Below are positions 24,148-34,499 of a stretch of DNA of 64,000 nucleotides, one piece after another. Origin of the DNA: Paratinospora sagittata (taxonomy: Eukaryota > Streptophyta > Magnoliopsida > Ranunculales > Menispermaceae); contig CM069593.1 in the NCBI GenBank assembly GCA_035771175.1, positions 19,621,956-19,685,955 of the forward strand, in the 5' to 3' direction. Below the pieces are notes generated by a model. The model was given only the letters and a program-made list of their open reading frames with translations. It had not been told where the DNA came from and did not search any database. The position numbers and the translations under genes were made by a program. The stretch's first letter is position 1. Every line of letters begins with the position of its first letter.

Positions 24148-24240
24148 TGGTTTTACTTACAGAATAGAGGAGTTTGAGAAACTAAGGAGATGGAAGCAGC
24201 AGGGGAGACCATGGCTTCAATGAACGCCACGTGTTATCCG
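23600..24240 (-). other. 5' leader and promoter region of the PWWP gene
   Basis: On the minus strand this region carries a ctagggttt telo-box-like leader motif (near 23863), typical of housekeeping plant genes, followed by ATG codons in frames that do not join the PWWP frame. Donor-like sites occur at 23620 (gag/gtttgt) and 24158 (tct/gtaagt). The simplest reading is one or two untranslated leader exons. A (GA) microsatellite lies at 24115-24146 near the presumed transcription start. Confidence 0.45.
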
Positions 24241-24249
24241 AGTACCATG

Positions 24250-24990
24250 GCCTTAAAATGAGCTTAATTAATTTGAGATTTTTATTTTGCATGTCACTTG
24301 TCAATTTGAGTTAATCATTGAATGATATTAAAAGGTTCAAACTTAAATGATACTGTAATTTAAGAAATAATACTAAATTGATCCAACTTTAAATGCTAAT
24401 ATATATATGGTGAAAATCTTAGAGATTTCTATGCCATGATTTCTTATATATCCAATGATTACTGTTCAAAAAGTTCTCAACCATTTAATGTAATATATAA
24501 CATTTACACCCTTTTTATATTAATGAGTTATTAAGTGTGGTGTGGTGTACTATTATTATATATACACAATATATTTAATTACTACTTAATTAATTTTGTT
24601 TTTTGTTATTCTATTACCATTTTTACATGGTATGATGTTCTTTTAATAATGAATAAAATTATATTGATCTTAAAGATTCTTTTACATCTCATGCAATATT
24701 AATAATATTAATAAAATAGATAATTAATCTTAAGAAATTATGATCATTATACAAAATCGTAGCGATTTGAGTCGCTTTGATGTTTCATCTTCAAGTGTGC
24801 ACTGTCGGAGATCGGTCAAACCCTCATATAACTCCTTTTTTATTTTTGTACATTAATTTAGCAACAATTATTTTCTAAACAAATTGCTTTTTTTTTTCCT
24901 AATATACCGAAATCTCATTTATAGCTTATCAAAAATACGATTTGGCTCGTAGCAGCTCAACATCTTATTTTTATTTTTATTTCCTCTCCA
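24250..24990. other. AT-rich spacer
   Basis: No gene is seen between the PWWP promoter region and the 3' end of the thaumatin-like gene; AT-rich sequence only. Confidence 0.55.
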
Positions 24991-25895
24991 TTAAGATGAA
25001 GCACACATGGTTATTAAGTATCTATTAGCGCCACTGCATCTACCAAGCGGAGGGAGACTCTCCTGTGGATGAGTGTGAGCCAGAGGACACAACTGCTTAT
25101 AAAATGCCGAGTACTTGTTCGGCTTGCAAGTCCCACCTTCTGCAAACGCTCCAGTGCAACAGTACGTAGGATCCTTAAACACATCACAAGCACCACCGCA
25201 TGCCACGCCAACCCCCTTGGAGTTTTTCACCAGCAGCTCGGCCGGACAGCTCTTAACAGCATCTTGGCTGCACCCTACGGAAGCACAAGCATTGGACCCA
25301 CCATCAGGAAGCACAGTGATGGGTATGTTGAAGCCGTGGATCAAGTTGACTTCGTACGTGACCACCGTCTGATTGATAGAAAAATTGACCAGGGTCACCG
25401 GGTAAGCGGGTGGGGATCCAAAACACTGCACGTCACCCGACCCGCAATCGCCGGTTTCACATGTGAAATGTGGGTCCCCACTACACCCGGTTCGGAACCA
25501 AATCGATCCTGACCATTGATCTGGTGTCTCAAAGGTGGTTGCCGTTCCTGATGGAAACTCCCATATGCCTTCGTCTATGGTTGGTGATGCTGCTACCCAT
25601 ACGGTATCAGGACAGTTGTTGTTGTAGTTGAGTATCGTTGATGATAGGGCACCTGATCAAAAGAGTCAACAAAATCAATGGCTACAAATTTGTTATTAAA
25701 GTCATGTATATATACAAGTATATATGTTGTAATATATATAGAGAATGGGATTCTAATTAATAATAAAGCAAGATTATTATCAGCTACATCTATATATATA
25801 TTATATAGGGAGAGAAAGGAACCAGAATAGAGCATAGAAAGGAGAAGAGGAAGGCTGATTAAGGCTCTTGGTGCCATGACTGCCAAACTTTTCAT
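24991..25895 (-). CDS. Thaumatin-like protein with an altered acidic cleft
   Basis: Secreted PR-5/thaumatin family protein, usually linked to defence and glucan binding. Exon 1 is 25895-25823 and exon 2 is 25652-24991, with a single intron after the signal peptide, as in many plant members. The protein has 244 residues; residues 1 to about 26 form a hydrophobic signal peptide (ALISLPLLLSMLYS). All 16 family cysteines are present. The acidic-cleft REDDD set is degraded: the Arg is kept (WFRTGCS), but the Glu of TLxEF is Asn (TLVNF), the Asp of YDVS is Glu (YEVN) and the Asp of VDGFN is His (IHGFN). The usual aromatic-acidic YSYAYDD stretch is also replaced (LAHTHPQES). The frame is intact, so the gene looks functional but divergent. 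A TATA-like tatatataaa lies about 55 bases upstream. Confidence 0.92.
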
Positions 25896-25946
25896 CAAGA
25901 GAAAATGAGGTCTAGCTCTATGGAAATGGGAAAGAAACAAATCTGA

Positions 25947-25960
25947 TTTTATATATAGTT
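25947..25960 (-). promoter_or_regulatory. TATA box of the first thaumatin-like gene
   Basis: On the minus strand, actatatataaaat lies about 52 bases upstream of the start codon at 25895, a normal distance for a short leader. Confidence 0.55.
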
Positions 25961-25964
25961 CCAT

Positions 25965-26963
25965 TTGTGATCTAATATGGATACTCAGTGGGCCACTTTT
26001 TCAGGCATGCATATTTAATATTGAGATACTATATGATATCAAGACCAATTACCTCCTTTAAATAACGTTTATAACTGAAATAATCATATTAATTTTTAGA
26101 TATATTAACTATGTGCATGATTTGTTTCATCGTTTATATAATTTTTGAAGTATGAAGTAGTAGTAATTAAGTTGTGAATATTTAAATATATGACGATAAA
26201 TTAAAAGTATATAAACGCTTAGTATACGTATTTTGTAACTTGCACGATCTTTTGAAAAAACTTAATGTCTTAAATAAATTAAATGTTTGATTTATATTTT
26301 GAATTTACTAGTAACAGACTGTTTGATTTATATTTTAAAAATAAGATCCAACAAAATCCTATGAATTAATTGCAGTCATAACTATTATATATCTCTAAAT
26401 ACTACTTATTAACACTTATAAAGTCTCAATTTTCCTGCATATTTAATCTTTGAGGTGCCCTAAAACAATCTAAAATATATATTCAAAAATATATCATATC
26501 ATTATATCATAAGAGAAAAAAAAAAAAAATCTACACTCACCATACACGACATCAAGTATGATTTTGAATATAATTTTAGAATCATAAAAATATTTTTGTT
26601 AATCTTTATTATTAATTATTTTGTTTTGATTCAAGTTTTCGTTTTAATTAATTTTTTGGTTCAAGTAGTTTAGGAAAAGCAATATCCTTTGGTCAAAGGA
26701 TGGCCCATCAATAGACTTTCGTCAAATTACACGTACATGGACGGTTCGCTTACTTAAATTGAAAAAGGTCAACCATCTACACAGAGGGATTAGAGAAAGA
26801 AGAGAACACGTGGCAGTGACATGGGGTGCATGCAGATAGATGCGGCGACGCCACTGTGTTATTCACGTACGTAACACAAAAATATTTGTTATTTGAATCG
26901 TACTATTATATGTGTGACATGCATGGAGGGAGTCCATACATGCAGCGAGCAACAAAAAGCTTT
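25965..26963. other. AT-rich spacer
   Basis: Promoter flank of the thaumatin-like gene and 3' flank of the glycine-rich pseudogene. No supported gene. Confidence 0.5.
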
Positions 26964-27459
26964 TTAAGGGGATTCTCCACTCCCACGGTCCCACCGCCAC
27001 GGCCCTGACCCATATCCAGACCCGTACCCGGAACCACTGCTGGACCCCGAACCAAGGCCAGAACCGCCACCACCTCCACCGCACCCGCCGCCGACTTCCT
27101 CCTCTGCCATATCTTAAGCAGGGCCGGAAGGGCCCACAGGGCTACGCCCAGAGCCCCCAACTTTTACGGGGCTCACATTTATATATTTATTTTTTATTTA
27201 ATTAAATTATTGGAGCCTTAAATTTTACTCTAATATTATAATTTAAGTTAATATGTATATGGATAATTTGGTAACTTTTAACTTTAACTTTTTTTTATTA
27301 TTTCATTTTGGTAACTTTGAGATCCATTTTATTTACGTGCAACTGTTATTTTTAACTTCTTTTATTTTTTTGATAACTTTTAACTCATTTTTATTATCTT
27401 TTGCTTACTTTAACTTTCAACTCCATTTTATTTATGTGTAATGTACGATGATCGTGGAC

Positions 27460-27492
<33 letters not shown>

Positions 27493-28004
27493 CATTTGTA
27501 AACTTTATTTAATTAAATTATTGGGACATCAAATTTTGCTCTAAAATTAATACACACACATATATATAAATATATATATGGATAATTTGGTAATAAAAAA
27601 CTTTTAGCCCCATTTTATTGTTTTTTTACAACTTTAACTTCTCTTTTTATTATTGTTTCTTTTTTATTACTTTCAAACCCATTTAATTTATGTCATTTTG
27701 AAGCCCTTTTATTTTTTTGCTAACTTTAACCTTTTCTTTTATCATTTTTTCTTTTTTTTTTTCTTTAACTTTCAACCTCATTTTATTCACGTGTAACATA
27801 CGTGCCCGTGGACCATGTATATATACATATAGGTTAATTTTATTATTTATTTATTTTTTAATATCATTTTTAAACTTTTTTAATTAATTTTTTTTTAAAA
27901 AAACTACTCTTATAATTCAATTATATTTTTTTAGTTTGTTAATTTTGTATTTAAATCAAGAACAATAAGTTTATCAATAAGTACAACAAGGTTGAAGTTG
28001 TTAG

Positions 28005-30369
28005 TGTCACGACGCCCCTGACGTAGGCTGACGTCATGACCGGCACAGCGTACTATACACTGTACAAACCCATATACGGTATATAATACACTGTCAGCCT
28101 TCACGTACTCTCACAAACATTCCCAAAATGTACAGAATATTTTTTTTTTTATACCACACATCAAATCAAATTCCATATATATAAAGATGATCATTCCATT
28201 CACATTGATTCCATTCATTCCACAAATGAAATTCTCACCAACTAAATATCTATGATCATCTCATTTCATCATCCCAAGCATTATATAATCTTACCACACA
28301 ACCCATCTAGGTGATATTACATATATATCGTGTGTGATAATTATACATATCAAAATAACATAAATAATATTTATTTCCTCCAAGCATACATACACATACC
28401 AGACAAGTTTCTTTTCCCTTCGACTCAATACCTGAAAGATTGGAGGAAATGGGGTGAGCAAACAACAGCTCAGTGAATATAGTTCTTGAAATGACAATTA
28501 TATGCATTTAGAGAAATATGACATTTAAAATCATTTCAAACACTTATTCAACACATGCATCATTCAACAAATATATTATACATGCCAACAACATAAATTG
28601 CATGATTTTCAATATCATAATGCACAATCTCCCTCCTCCGCAAGGCAAGAGAGCGGGTCTAACCCTTGTATGGTCGTACAAGGTAGACACAACTTCTCAT
28701 GACCCAATTCACACAATCTCCCTCCTCCGCAAGGCACGAGAGCGGGTCTAACCCTTGTATGGTCGTTACAAGGTAGCCACAACATCTCATTACCCAAGTA
28801 ACAGTCATTTCAAGGATCGCAACCCTTGTTAGGACAGACCTAACGAAATGACAATGAGGAATCGCAAAGCCTCATCATTACAAACTCCAATGCTAAAATT
28901 AGTTTGCATGATCCATAAAACTCAATGCCTTATATATAATATCACATGCGTACAATCAAACAGTTTATATGCATACAATGCCATACAAGAACCAAATCAA
29001 GAAAACTATACTCACAGTACAACACGTTCAACTTAAACCCAATCATCGTCGCTTTCGAGTCCAGCTCCAAGTTAAATCCAACGAATTTAACATGTCATAA
29101 TCACTCCATAATTCAATTTCTTGTATTCATATCTATTTACATCTTTCATTTTTCAACTCACTTCAAATCACGAATAATAAATCCATTTAGGACTCATAAG
29201 CAGTTGAAGAAACTATTATCTCGTTTCTGTGGTCAATCTAGATATTTTCAAAAGAAAGAACAGTGAAAATAGATTTTCACGACACCATATACTTAGTTAC
29301 TAAAACTATCACCTCATATCCAAAAATCACAATTTTAGCATCGAAACGTCCGGAATTCAGTTCTCTATGATTCTGTGATCTCAAACCGGAGTTTCATTGG
29401 ATGCACATCACTGTTCACAATACTATTCATTTTTACTATTTACTTTCACTATTCATTTTCACTATTCACTATTACTATTCACTATTACTATTCACTATTC
29501 ATTTTCACTGTTCACTATTTACTATTCACTATTCACTATTACTATTACTATTTACTATTTACATTTACTATTACCATTTATTTTTACTATTCATCCGAAA
29601 GATGTATATTGTATTAAAATTGTCCAACGGCTCCAAAAATCATAAAATTGAATCTAACCATATATTCGGGTTTCTAACAGTCCAGAGAGCATTTTCTACC
29701 ATTCTAGCGGAGTTTCATTCACGTTGGGTCCAAAACCCTAATTCTTGAAAATGCCGTAAAACGGCTCCCACGACAAAAATTACTTTGCTAGAAATGTTAC
29801 ATCTAGCTTAAATATCAATTTTACAAAGAAAAGGAGTGAAAATCACTTACCGCAAGTCCCGATTTCGCGTGATTTTCGAGTTCTCCCTTCCGTTCTTCTT
29901 TCCTTCTTTCCCCTGTTTCTTTCCTTTCGTCTGCAACTCCTTCTGCAATTTCTTCTTCTTCCTATTTGTTTTTTTTTTATGTTATTTTATTGTTATTTTT
30001 TTATTCTAGTTGCATCCCACGTTGGATGCAACTAGAAAGGTTTTATTTTTTTTTTATTTTTTTTTATTTTTATTATTATTATTTTTTTTTTAGATTTATA
30101 TATACAAATGATTCCATGCACCGTGACTCCCTTTATTAACTAACTCCTCCATCAAATTTCATTAAATTCATTCAATCATAATCAAATCCACATTTTTATT
30201 AACCAACCCCATAAATTAATCAATTTACTTCAACTCCATCTCATAAATTTATTTATGTACTAATCATACACGTGTATATTTAGCGCATACGTATAAAATA
30301 CGTGTATTATACATCTCGATATACGCGTACTTCAACGTATGTATTGACTTAAAATTGCGGGGTGTTACA
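28005..30369 (+). mobile_element. Solo LTR of a Gypsy-type retrotransposon (2.37 kb)
   Basis: Begins TGTCACGACG and ends GGGTGTTACA, flanked by the perfect 5-base duplication gttag (28000-28004 and 30370-30374). There is no gag or pol. The length and the TGTCACGAC...GTGTTACA termini resemble long LTRs of plant chromoviruses. Inside are an 88-base tandem repeat (28622-28708 and 28711-28797) and a cactattcattt-type microsatellite (about 29405-29590). The strand is assigned by convention only. Ectopic LTR recombination is the likely origin. Confidence 0.8.
28622..28797 (+). repeat. 88-base tandem repeat within the solo LTR
   Basis: Two copies start cacaatctccctcctccgca and differ at a handful of positions. 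Each contains gagcgggtctaacccttgta. It may be part of the LTR's regulatory region. Confidence 0.75.
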
Positions 30370-31069
30370 GTTAGAATAATAAATTAATATTTTCTTAAAA
30401 ATGTTACTATTAGATATTTATGTAAAATTTAAAATATTTTTATACTTGTGTTGATTTTATAGTTTTATTATATTTATTTAATAATTTTATTGTATTGATT
30501 TTTTTACTTTTAACGTATTCACAATATTTATAAAAATATATTTATTTATTAATATATAAAAAAATTTTATTTTATATACCAATCCCTGAACCTTCAAATA
30601 GTTACGACCGGCCCGATCCTGAGCTACGTCCATACCCTCTGTCACTGCTGGACCCATACCCAGATCCGGAGCAGGATCCGGATCCAGATCCACCACCACC
30701 TCTACCACCCCCACCATTTCCATAACCTATACCACCAGCTTCACCTGACCCATACCCGGATCCACTTCCACTACCCAAACCATATCCGGAACCACTACGA
30801 CCCGCACCGGACCCGCCACCACCACCACCCCCTCCTTCTCCCCCACCACCTCCTTCACCTCTTACGTGGATGGTAGATCTTGCAGCAGAGGACAGTCCTA
30901 TACTCCTATTAATAGGAGCGTCACCATCAAGACCAGAGTCACAATTCTCGAACTCATTGCCATCTTAATTCAAATTAATAACTCAAATGAATTGAATGTT
31001 GTTGGGTTTGATAATTTGTTCTACACTAATAAGATGCAATGCTCATAACAATTAATTGAGATTGATGAC

Positions 31070-31078
31070 TATTTATAG
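31070..31078 (-). promoter_or_regulatory. Relict TATA box of the glycine-rich pseudogene
   Basis: On the minus strand ctataaata lies about 107 bases upstream of the pseudogene ATG. This matches the position and sequence of the TATA of the intact paralogue (34488-34496), so promoter and gene were duplicated together. Confidence 0.55.
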
Positions 31079-31079
31079 G

Positions 31080-32170
31080 TGCTCTTGGAAGCTCAAATCC
31101 CACCTAACTTCTAGTAAGTTCTCATGCTATTGTGCGTTTGGTGGTGTGGGTGGCGGTGGCCGGTGGTGGTCACTGATTTCCATGCATGTTTCTTCTCTAT
31201 TAAATAAAAAACAAAAGAATAAAAGAAAGATGCACCCCACTATACGCTGCTGATGATGAAGTACTCTATCATTGGACGCTGCAATTAAGTCTACGGGTTC
31301 ACACATTTAGTACACTGTCTATACATAGAGGAACTCATGAACAAATTAATCCTACGTATTATTTTATTAATTATGTGAATTATTGCATACAAGAAAGGAA
31401 GACCCAGATTAACAAGACGCCCAACCCCCCACCACGTAATATTATTTTAAATCTAAAGTCAAAATCTTAGGGTGAGTGGATGGCGCCTTTTGTTTTAAGA
31501 TTGACACCTAAAATTTCAGAGTGGCATCCACTTAAATTTTTTGCACGAATGAGCTACATGTTTTTGTGGTATGTGAATTATGAAGTACTCTCGCCAGCCG
31601 TTTAGGTACACGATCTTGGGAGGAAATTGAACTGGGTGAATGACGCGTGTAAACCTCTGACTGGGCTGTTACCTATACAACAATTAATGTAGGGAAAGGA
31701 CAATGCCAGAGGTAGGGGACCACCAAATCGAAAAGTTAAACTAAACCCATGTAACAGGTTCGGTTCGTTTGGTTTAATTTTTAATTTTAAAAAATTAAAT
31801 CGGTTCGATTTAAATTTTAATTTACTCATTAAAAAATTGAAAGTAACCTCAACCAAAATGAAGTAAAGGAAAATATTGTAATTTTTTCAGTAACTCTAAA
31901 GTTACTAACGATTTTAATATTCTCACAAATATTCATATATTATAAAATTTAATTTTTATGATAAAATTATATATTATATTCTTAAAAAAATTGAATGTAT
32001 TTTGAAAAGATAAAATAATGTTAACTATAAGATTTATAGCTGTAAAATTGACGCAAATAATCTAATTAACTTAAACTAAACTAAACCGAATAAATTCGAT
32101 TTGATTTGGTTCGGTTCGATTTCGGTTATTAGTGACAACCGAACCGAACAAGATTTTGCACATCCTTAAC
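31080..32170. other. Spacer with a degenerate repeat containing ggttcggtt motifs
   Basis: No gene is seen. From about 31755 to 32155 the ends carry facing copies of ggttcggttcgtttggttta and aaccgaaccgaacaag, a pattern left by a common plant interspersed repeat with inverted ends. Class and limits are unclear. Confidence 0.4.
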
Positions 32171-32171
32171 C

Positions 32172-32426
32172 GGAGGGACCCCTTAATGAAACTCTACTTC
32201 ACACTCTCTTAAAGTGGAGATGTGTGAGAGTGATATGTGATCATTTTTTTTTTAGTTAGACATATTTTTTTCTCTCTTCATTAAATGTTTAATACATTTT
32301 TTTAAAAGTGAGTGCACTTTCTAAATAAAAAGGTGGTTTACTTTTAGAAAACAAATTCATATGTCATTTACACGAATCTTCACATCAGGAAAGTGTGAAG
32401 TGGAGTTTCATTCAAGAGTCTCCCAA
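32172..32426. mobile_element. MITE with about 25-base inverted ends
   Basis: The left end tgaaactctacttcacactc matches the reverse complement of the right end (gtgtgaagtggagtttca) with one or two changes. About 250 bases, AT-rich, no coding capacity. The target duplication is not clear. Confidence 0.55.
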
Positions 32427-32439
32427 ACATTTTCTTTTA

Positions 32440-32598
32440 GGAGAAATATTAATCTAATTACAAATTTTACAAGTGTATGTACATGTATATCTATTAGATA
32501 TTAATATTTTACATATTTTTAAGTATGTAATAAATAATTCAATGAGTATACATATATAGTTGCACATGTAGTTGTAACATATTTTTTTGAGAAAAAAT
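32440..32598. mobile_element. MITE, family A, copy 2
   Basis: Carries agttgcacatgtagttgtaa with aataattcaatgagtataca, the inverse of sequence in copies 1 and 3. Flanking gagaaatattaatctaatta resembles the end of copy 1. Confidence 0.45.
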
Positions 32599-32981
32599 AA
32601 TATTAGTTGTTAGTTATATAACTAGTTCCGTCACCAAATCATACTTTCAAGAAAAAATCAATCCGATTTCTGACTCATTAACACCTTTCGCCACCTTAGG
32701 GTGCCATGCTAGCAACATTTTATAGCATTTCAATTCTCATTAACTTAAACCCAGCATTGGCACATGTGAAATAAGGCTTCTGTGCTTGTTTTTGGATTGG
32801 AGATCAACTCTTAGAATATTATATGGAACGAGTTTTCTTATATTTAATAAGAAACTATTATATTAATTTTATGTGTATTCATGTGTAGTTGAACACTTTA
32901 TTCACCTGGCATCTTTCCCATATTGAGAGCCCGACCAACAAAAATAATGAACAATAATGGTTGTTGGGGGCTCTGTATATG

Positions 32982-33104
32982 CACCACAAGAAACTGCAGA
33001 ACTAGTTACAAATTTTTGTGTCACTTGTAGCAAAAATTTTATAATAAAATGGTCACTTGTACGTAATCAAAACTTTGTAGTTAATTTCTCTATTTCTTGT
33101 AGTG
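32982..33104. mobile_element. Miniature CACTA element
   Basis: The left end caccacaagaaa and the right end, inverted, cactacaagaaa match the CACTA (En/Spm) terminal motif. Only 123 bases long with no transposase. The 3-base flanks (atg / atc) are an imperfect duplication. Confidence 0.5.
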
Positions 33105-33820
33105 ATCGGAGCACCTCACATTTTATTAATTAGACATAAATTTTGAGTACGTACAATAAATAAAAAGCATTTCTCTAAATAAAAAACGGATTAATATAAT
33201 GGTATATATGAGGCAAATCGATTTTATATAATACATAAATCAAATGTTTTAGGAATGAGAGATTATGCAGTACGTAATGAGTTAAAAAAAAAAAAAACTT
33301 ACTCAATATAATCTTGATACAACCTAAATATGTAACAATATTATATAGCAAATCAACTCCAAATATCCGAATTTAACAAACTCCTAATACAATTAAAATA
33401 ATGAAATTAAACCAACAGGCAACAGTATTAAAGTAAATAAAAATGGAAATTTTTACTGAAAGTCTACTTCTTTGGTTAGCGAGGATTTCTCTGTTTCATG
33501 CAAACTTATATTTGAAATGTATTGTAAATGATCATTCGTAAGCCAATCCATTCCAAGTTAAATATAACTTAAGGAAAATATTCATTCATCTGGAGGGGCT
33601 TGTGAGAAATTAGAAAACAAAGGGTAGTTATTATTCCATAATCAACACTACAAAGTACAATCTCTTTAGTTACATATACATCGTACACTACAGAGCATAT
33701 ATATAAAAATGCAAGCACGTGCGTCAAACACACCCTCACGTGGAAGCCAGGGTGCTCTTATTCCATACTACAAAGTAGAACATGAAATAGAAAGAAAAAA
33801 AGAAAGAAATAGACTTTCAT
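33105..33820. other. AT-rich spacer and 3' flank of the glycine-rich gene
   Basis: No separate gene is supported. A His/Arg-rich plus-strand reading frame that begins here (33709) is the antisense of the glycine-rich gene. Confidence 0.5.
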
Positions 33821-34384
33821 TTAAGGGGATGCACCATCCCCACCACCATATCCTGATCCATACCCGGATCCGTTACCAGAACCACCTCCGCCATGATCGC
33901 CACCACCGCCTCCGCCACCGCCGCGTCCACCGCCATTGCCGTACCCAGACCCACGGCCACTTCCCGACCCGTATCCATAACCCGAACCGCGACCACCTCC
34001 AGACCCACTGCCACCGCCTCCGCCGCCACCACCTCCACCACCACCACCTCCAGACCCACTGCCCGACCCACCTCCAGACCCATAACCCGATCCAGATCCA
34101 TATCCCGAACCATACCCGTTACCACCGGAGCCACCACCGCCACCACCTCCTTGTCCACCACCGCCGCCGCCTCCTCCTCCAAGCCCATTACCCGACTCGC
34201 CTCCTTCGCCATAACCCGACCCATTTCCGGACCCGTACCCGGAACCACCACCACCGCCACCGCCTCCTCCTCGACCTCCTCCGCCGCCACCGCCGAATGC
34301 CTTATATGATCTAGCGGCTGTTGTTACGTCCACGATGATCAAAGCCAAGATCGCAAGAGCTAACACTTTCGAATAACTCGCCAT
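33821..34384 (-). CDS. Secreted glycine-rich (cell-wall type) protein
   Basis: A single exon of 187 residues. Residues 1 to about 23 are a signal peptide (KVLALAILALIIVDVTTA). The rest is low complexity: runs of Gly up to 14, alternating with GSGYGSG-type units containing regularly spaced Tyr. Such proteins are classed as structural glycine-rich wall proteins, in which Tyr may cross-link. It ends ...GDGASP. It is one of two tandem copies; the other (26964-30963) is broken. A TATA (ctataaata, 34488-34496) sits about 105 bases upstream. G-rich tracts in the promoter (near 34580) have a counterpart upstream of the pseudogene. Function is inferred from composition and targeting only. Confidence 0.85.
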   Translation of the reverse strand: MASYSKVLALAILALIIVDVTTAARSYKAFGGGGGGGRGGGGGGGGGSGYGSGNGSGYGEGGESGNGLGGGGGGGGGQGGGGGGGSGGNGYGSGYGSGSGYGSGGGSGSGSGGGGGGGGGGGGGGSGSGGGRGSGYGYGSGSGRGSGYGNGGGRGGGGGGGGDHGGGGSGNGSGYGSGYGGGDGASP

Positions 34385-34487
34385 TATTTGTTAAGAATGT
34401 TGAAATGGGCTAACTATATTGTAAATAAGGTGTTTGATGAAATGCCTTGGAGAACCAATGCTGAGGAGAAATGAGAGTTTTTTCAAG

Positions 34488-34496
34488 TATTTATAG
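34488..34496 (-). promoter_or_regulatory. TATA box of the glycine-rich protein gene
   Basis: On the minus strand ctataaata, about 105 bases before the ATG at 34384. Confidence 0.6.
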
Positions 34497-34499
34497 AGG

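Larger units (their letters stand above)
27119..30615. mobile_element. hAT-like non-autonomous element inside the glycine-rich pseudogene
   Basis: The left end cagggccggaaggg and the reverse complement of the right end (cgggccggtcg) are near-identical short inverted repeats. Flanks are atcttaag (27111-27118) and atcctgag (30616-30623), an 8-base duplication differing by two transitions, as expected for an old insertion at methylated cytosines. Subtracting the later LTR insertion leaves about 1.1 kb with no transposase. Two related blocks of about 300 bases (about 27180-27440 and 27505-27815) repeat within it. A related fragment lies at 35854-36678. Confidence 0.6.
26964..30963 (-). pseudogene. 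Glycine-rich cell-wall protein pseudogene, split by a nested insertion
   Basis: A broken relative of the intact gene at 33821-34384. The 5' part (30963-30624) starts with a signal peptide (MAMSSRIVTLVLMVTLLLIG); the frame is then lost around an 8-base stretch resembling a local duplication (ataggagtatagga, near 30910), and the Gly-rich body continues in another frame. A hAT-like element interrupts it at 30615. The 3' part resumes at 27110 and runs to a stop at 26964, ending in ...ESP like the ...ASP of the intact copy. A further frame change is needed near 27093. Two frame changes plus a 3.5-kb insertion make it non-functional. The upstream TATA (31070-31078) is still present. Confidence 0.8.

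Noticed and set aside
25069..25512. 147-codon plus-strand reading frame
   Set aside because: Antisense shadow of thaumatin-like exon 2.
29375..29748. Overlapping plus-strand frames rich in Phe, Tyr, Ile and Thr
   Set aside because: They arise from the cactatt-type microsatellite inside the solo LTR, not from a protein-coding gene.
27119..30615. Single large intron of a functional glycine-rich gene
   Set aside because: The borders are transposon termini with an 8-base duplication, not GT-AG, and the gene has separate frame changes on each side.
33709..34314. 201-codon His/Arg/Thr-rich plus-strand reading frame
   Set aside because: It is the antisense of the glycine-rich gene; GGN codons read backwards give CCN/NCC, and the GC-rich repeat keeps all frames open.
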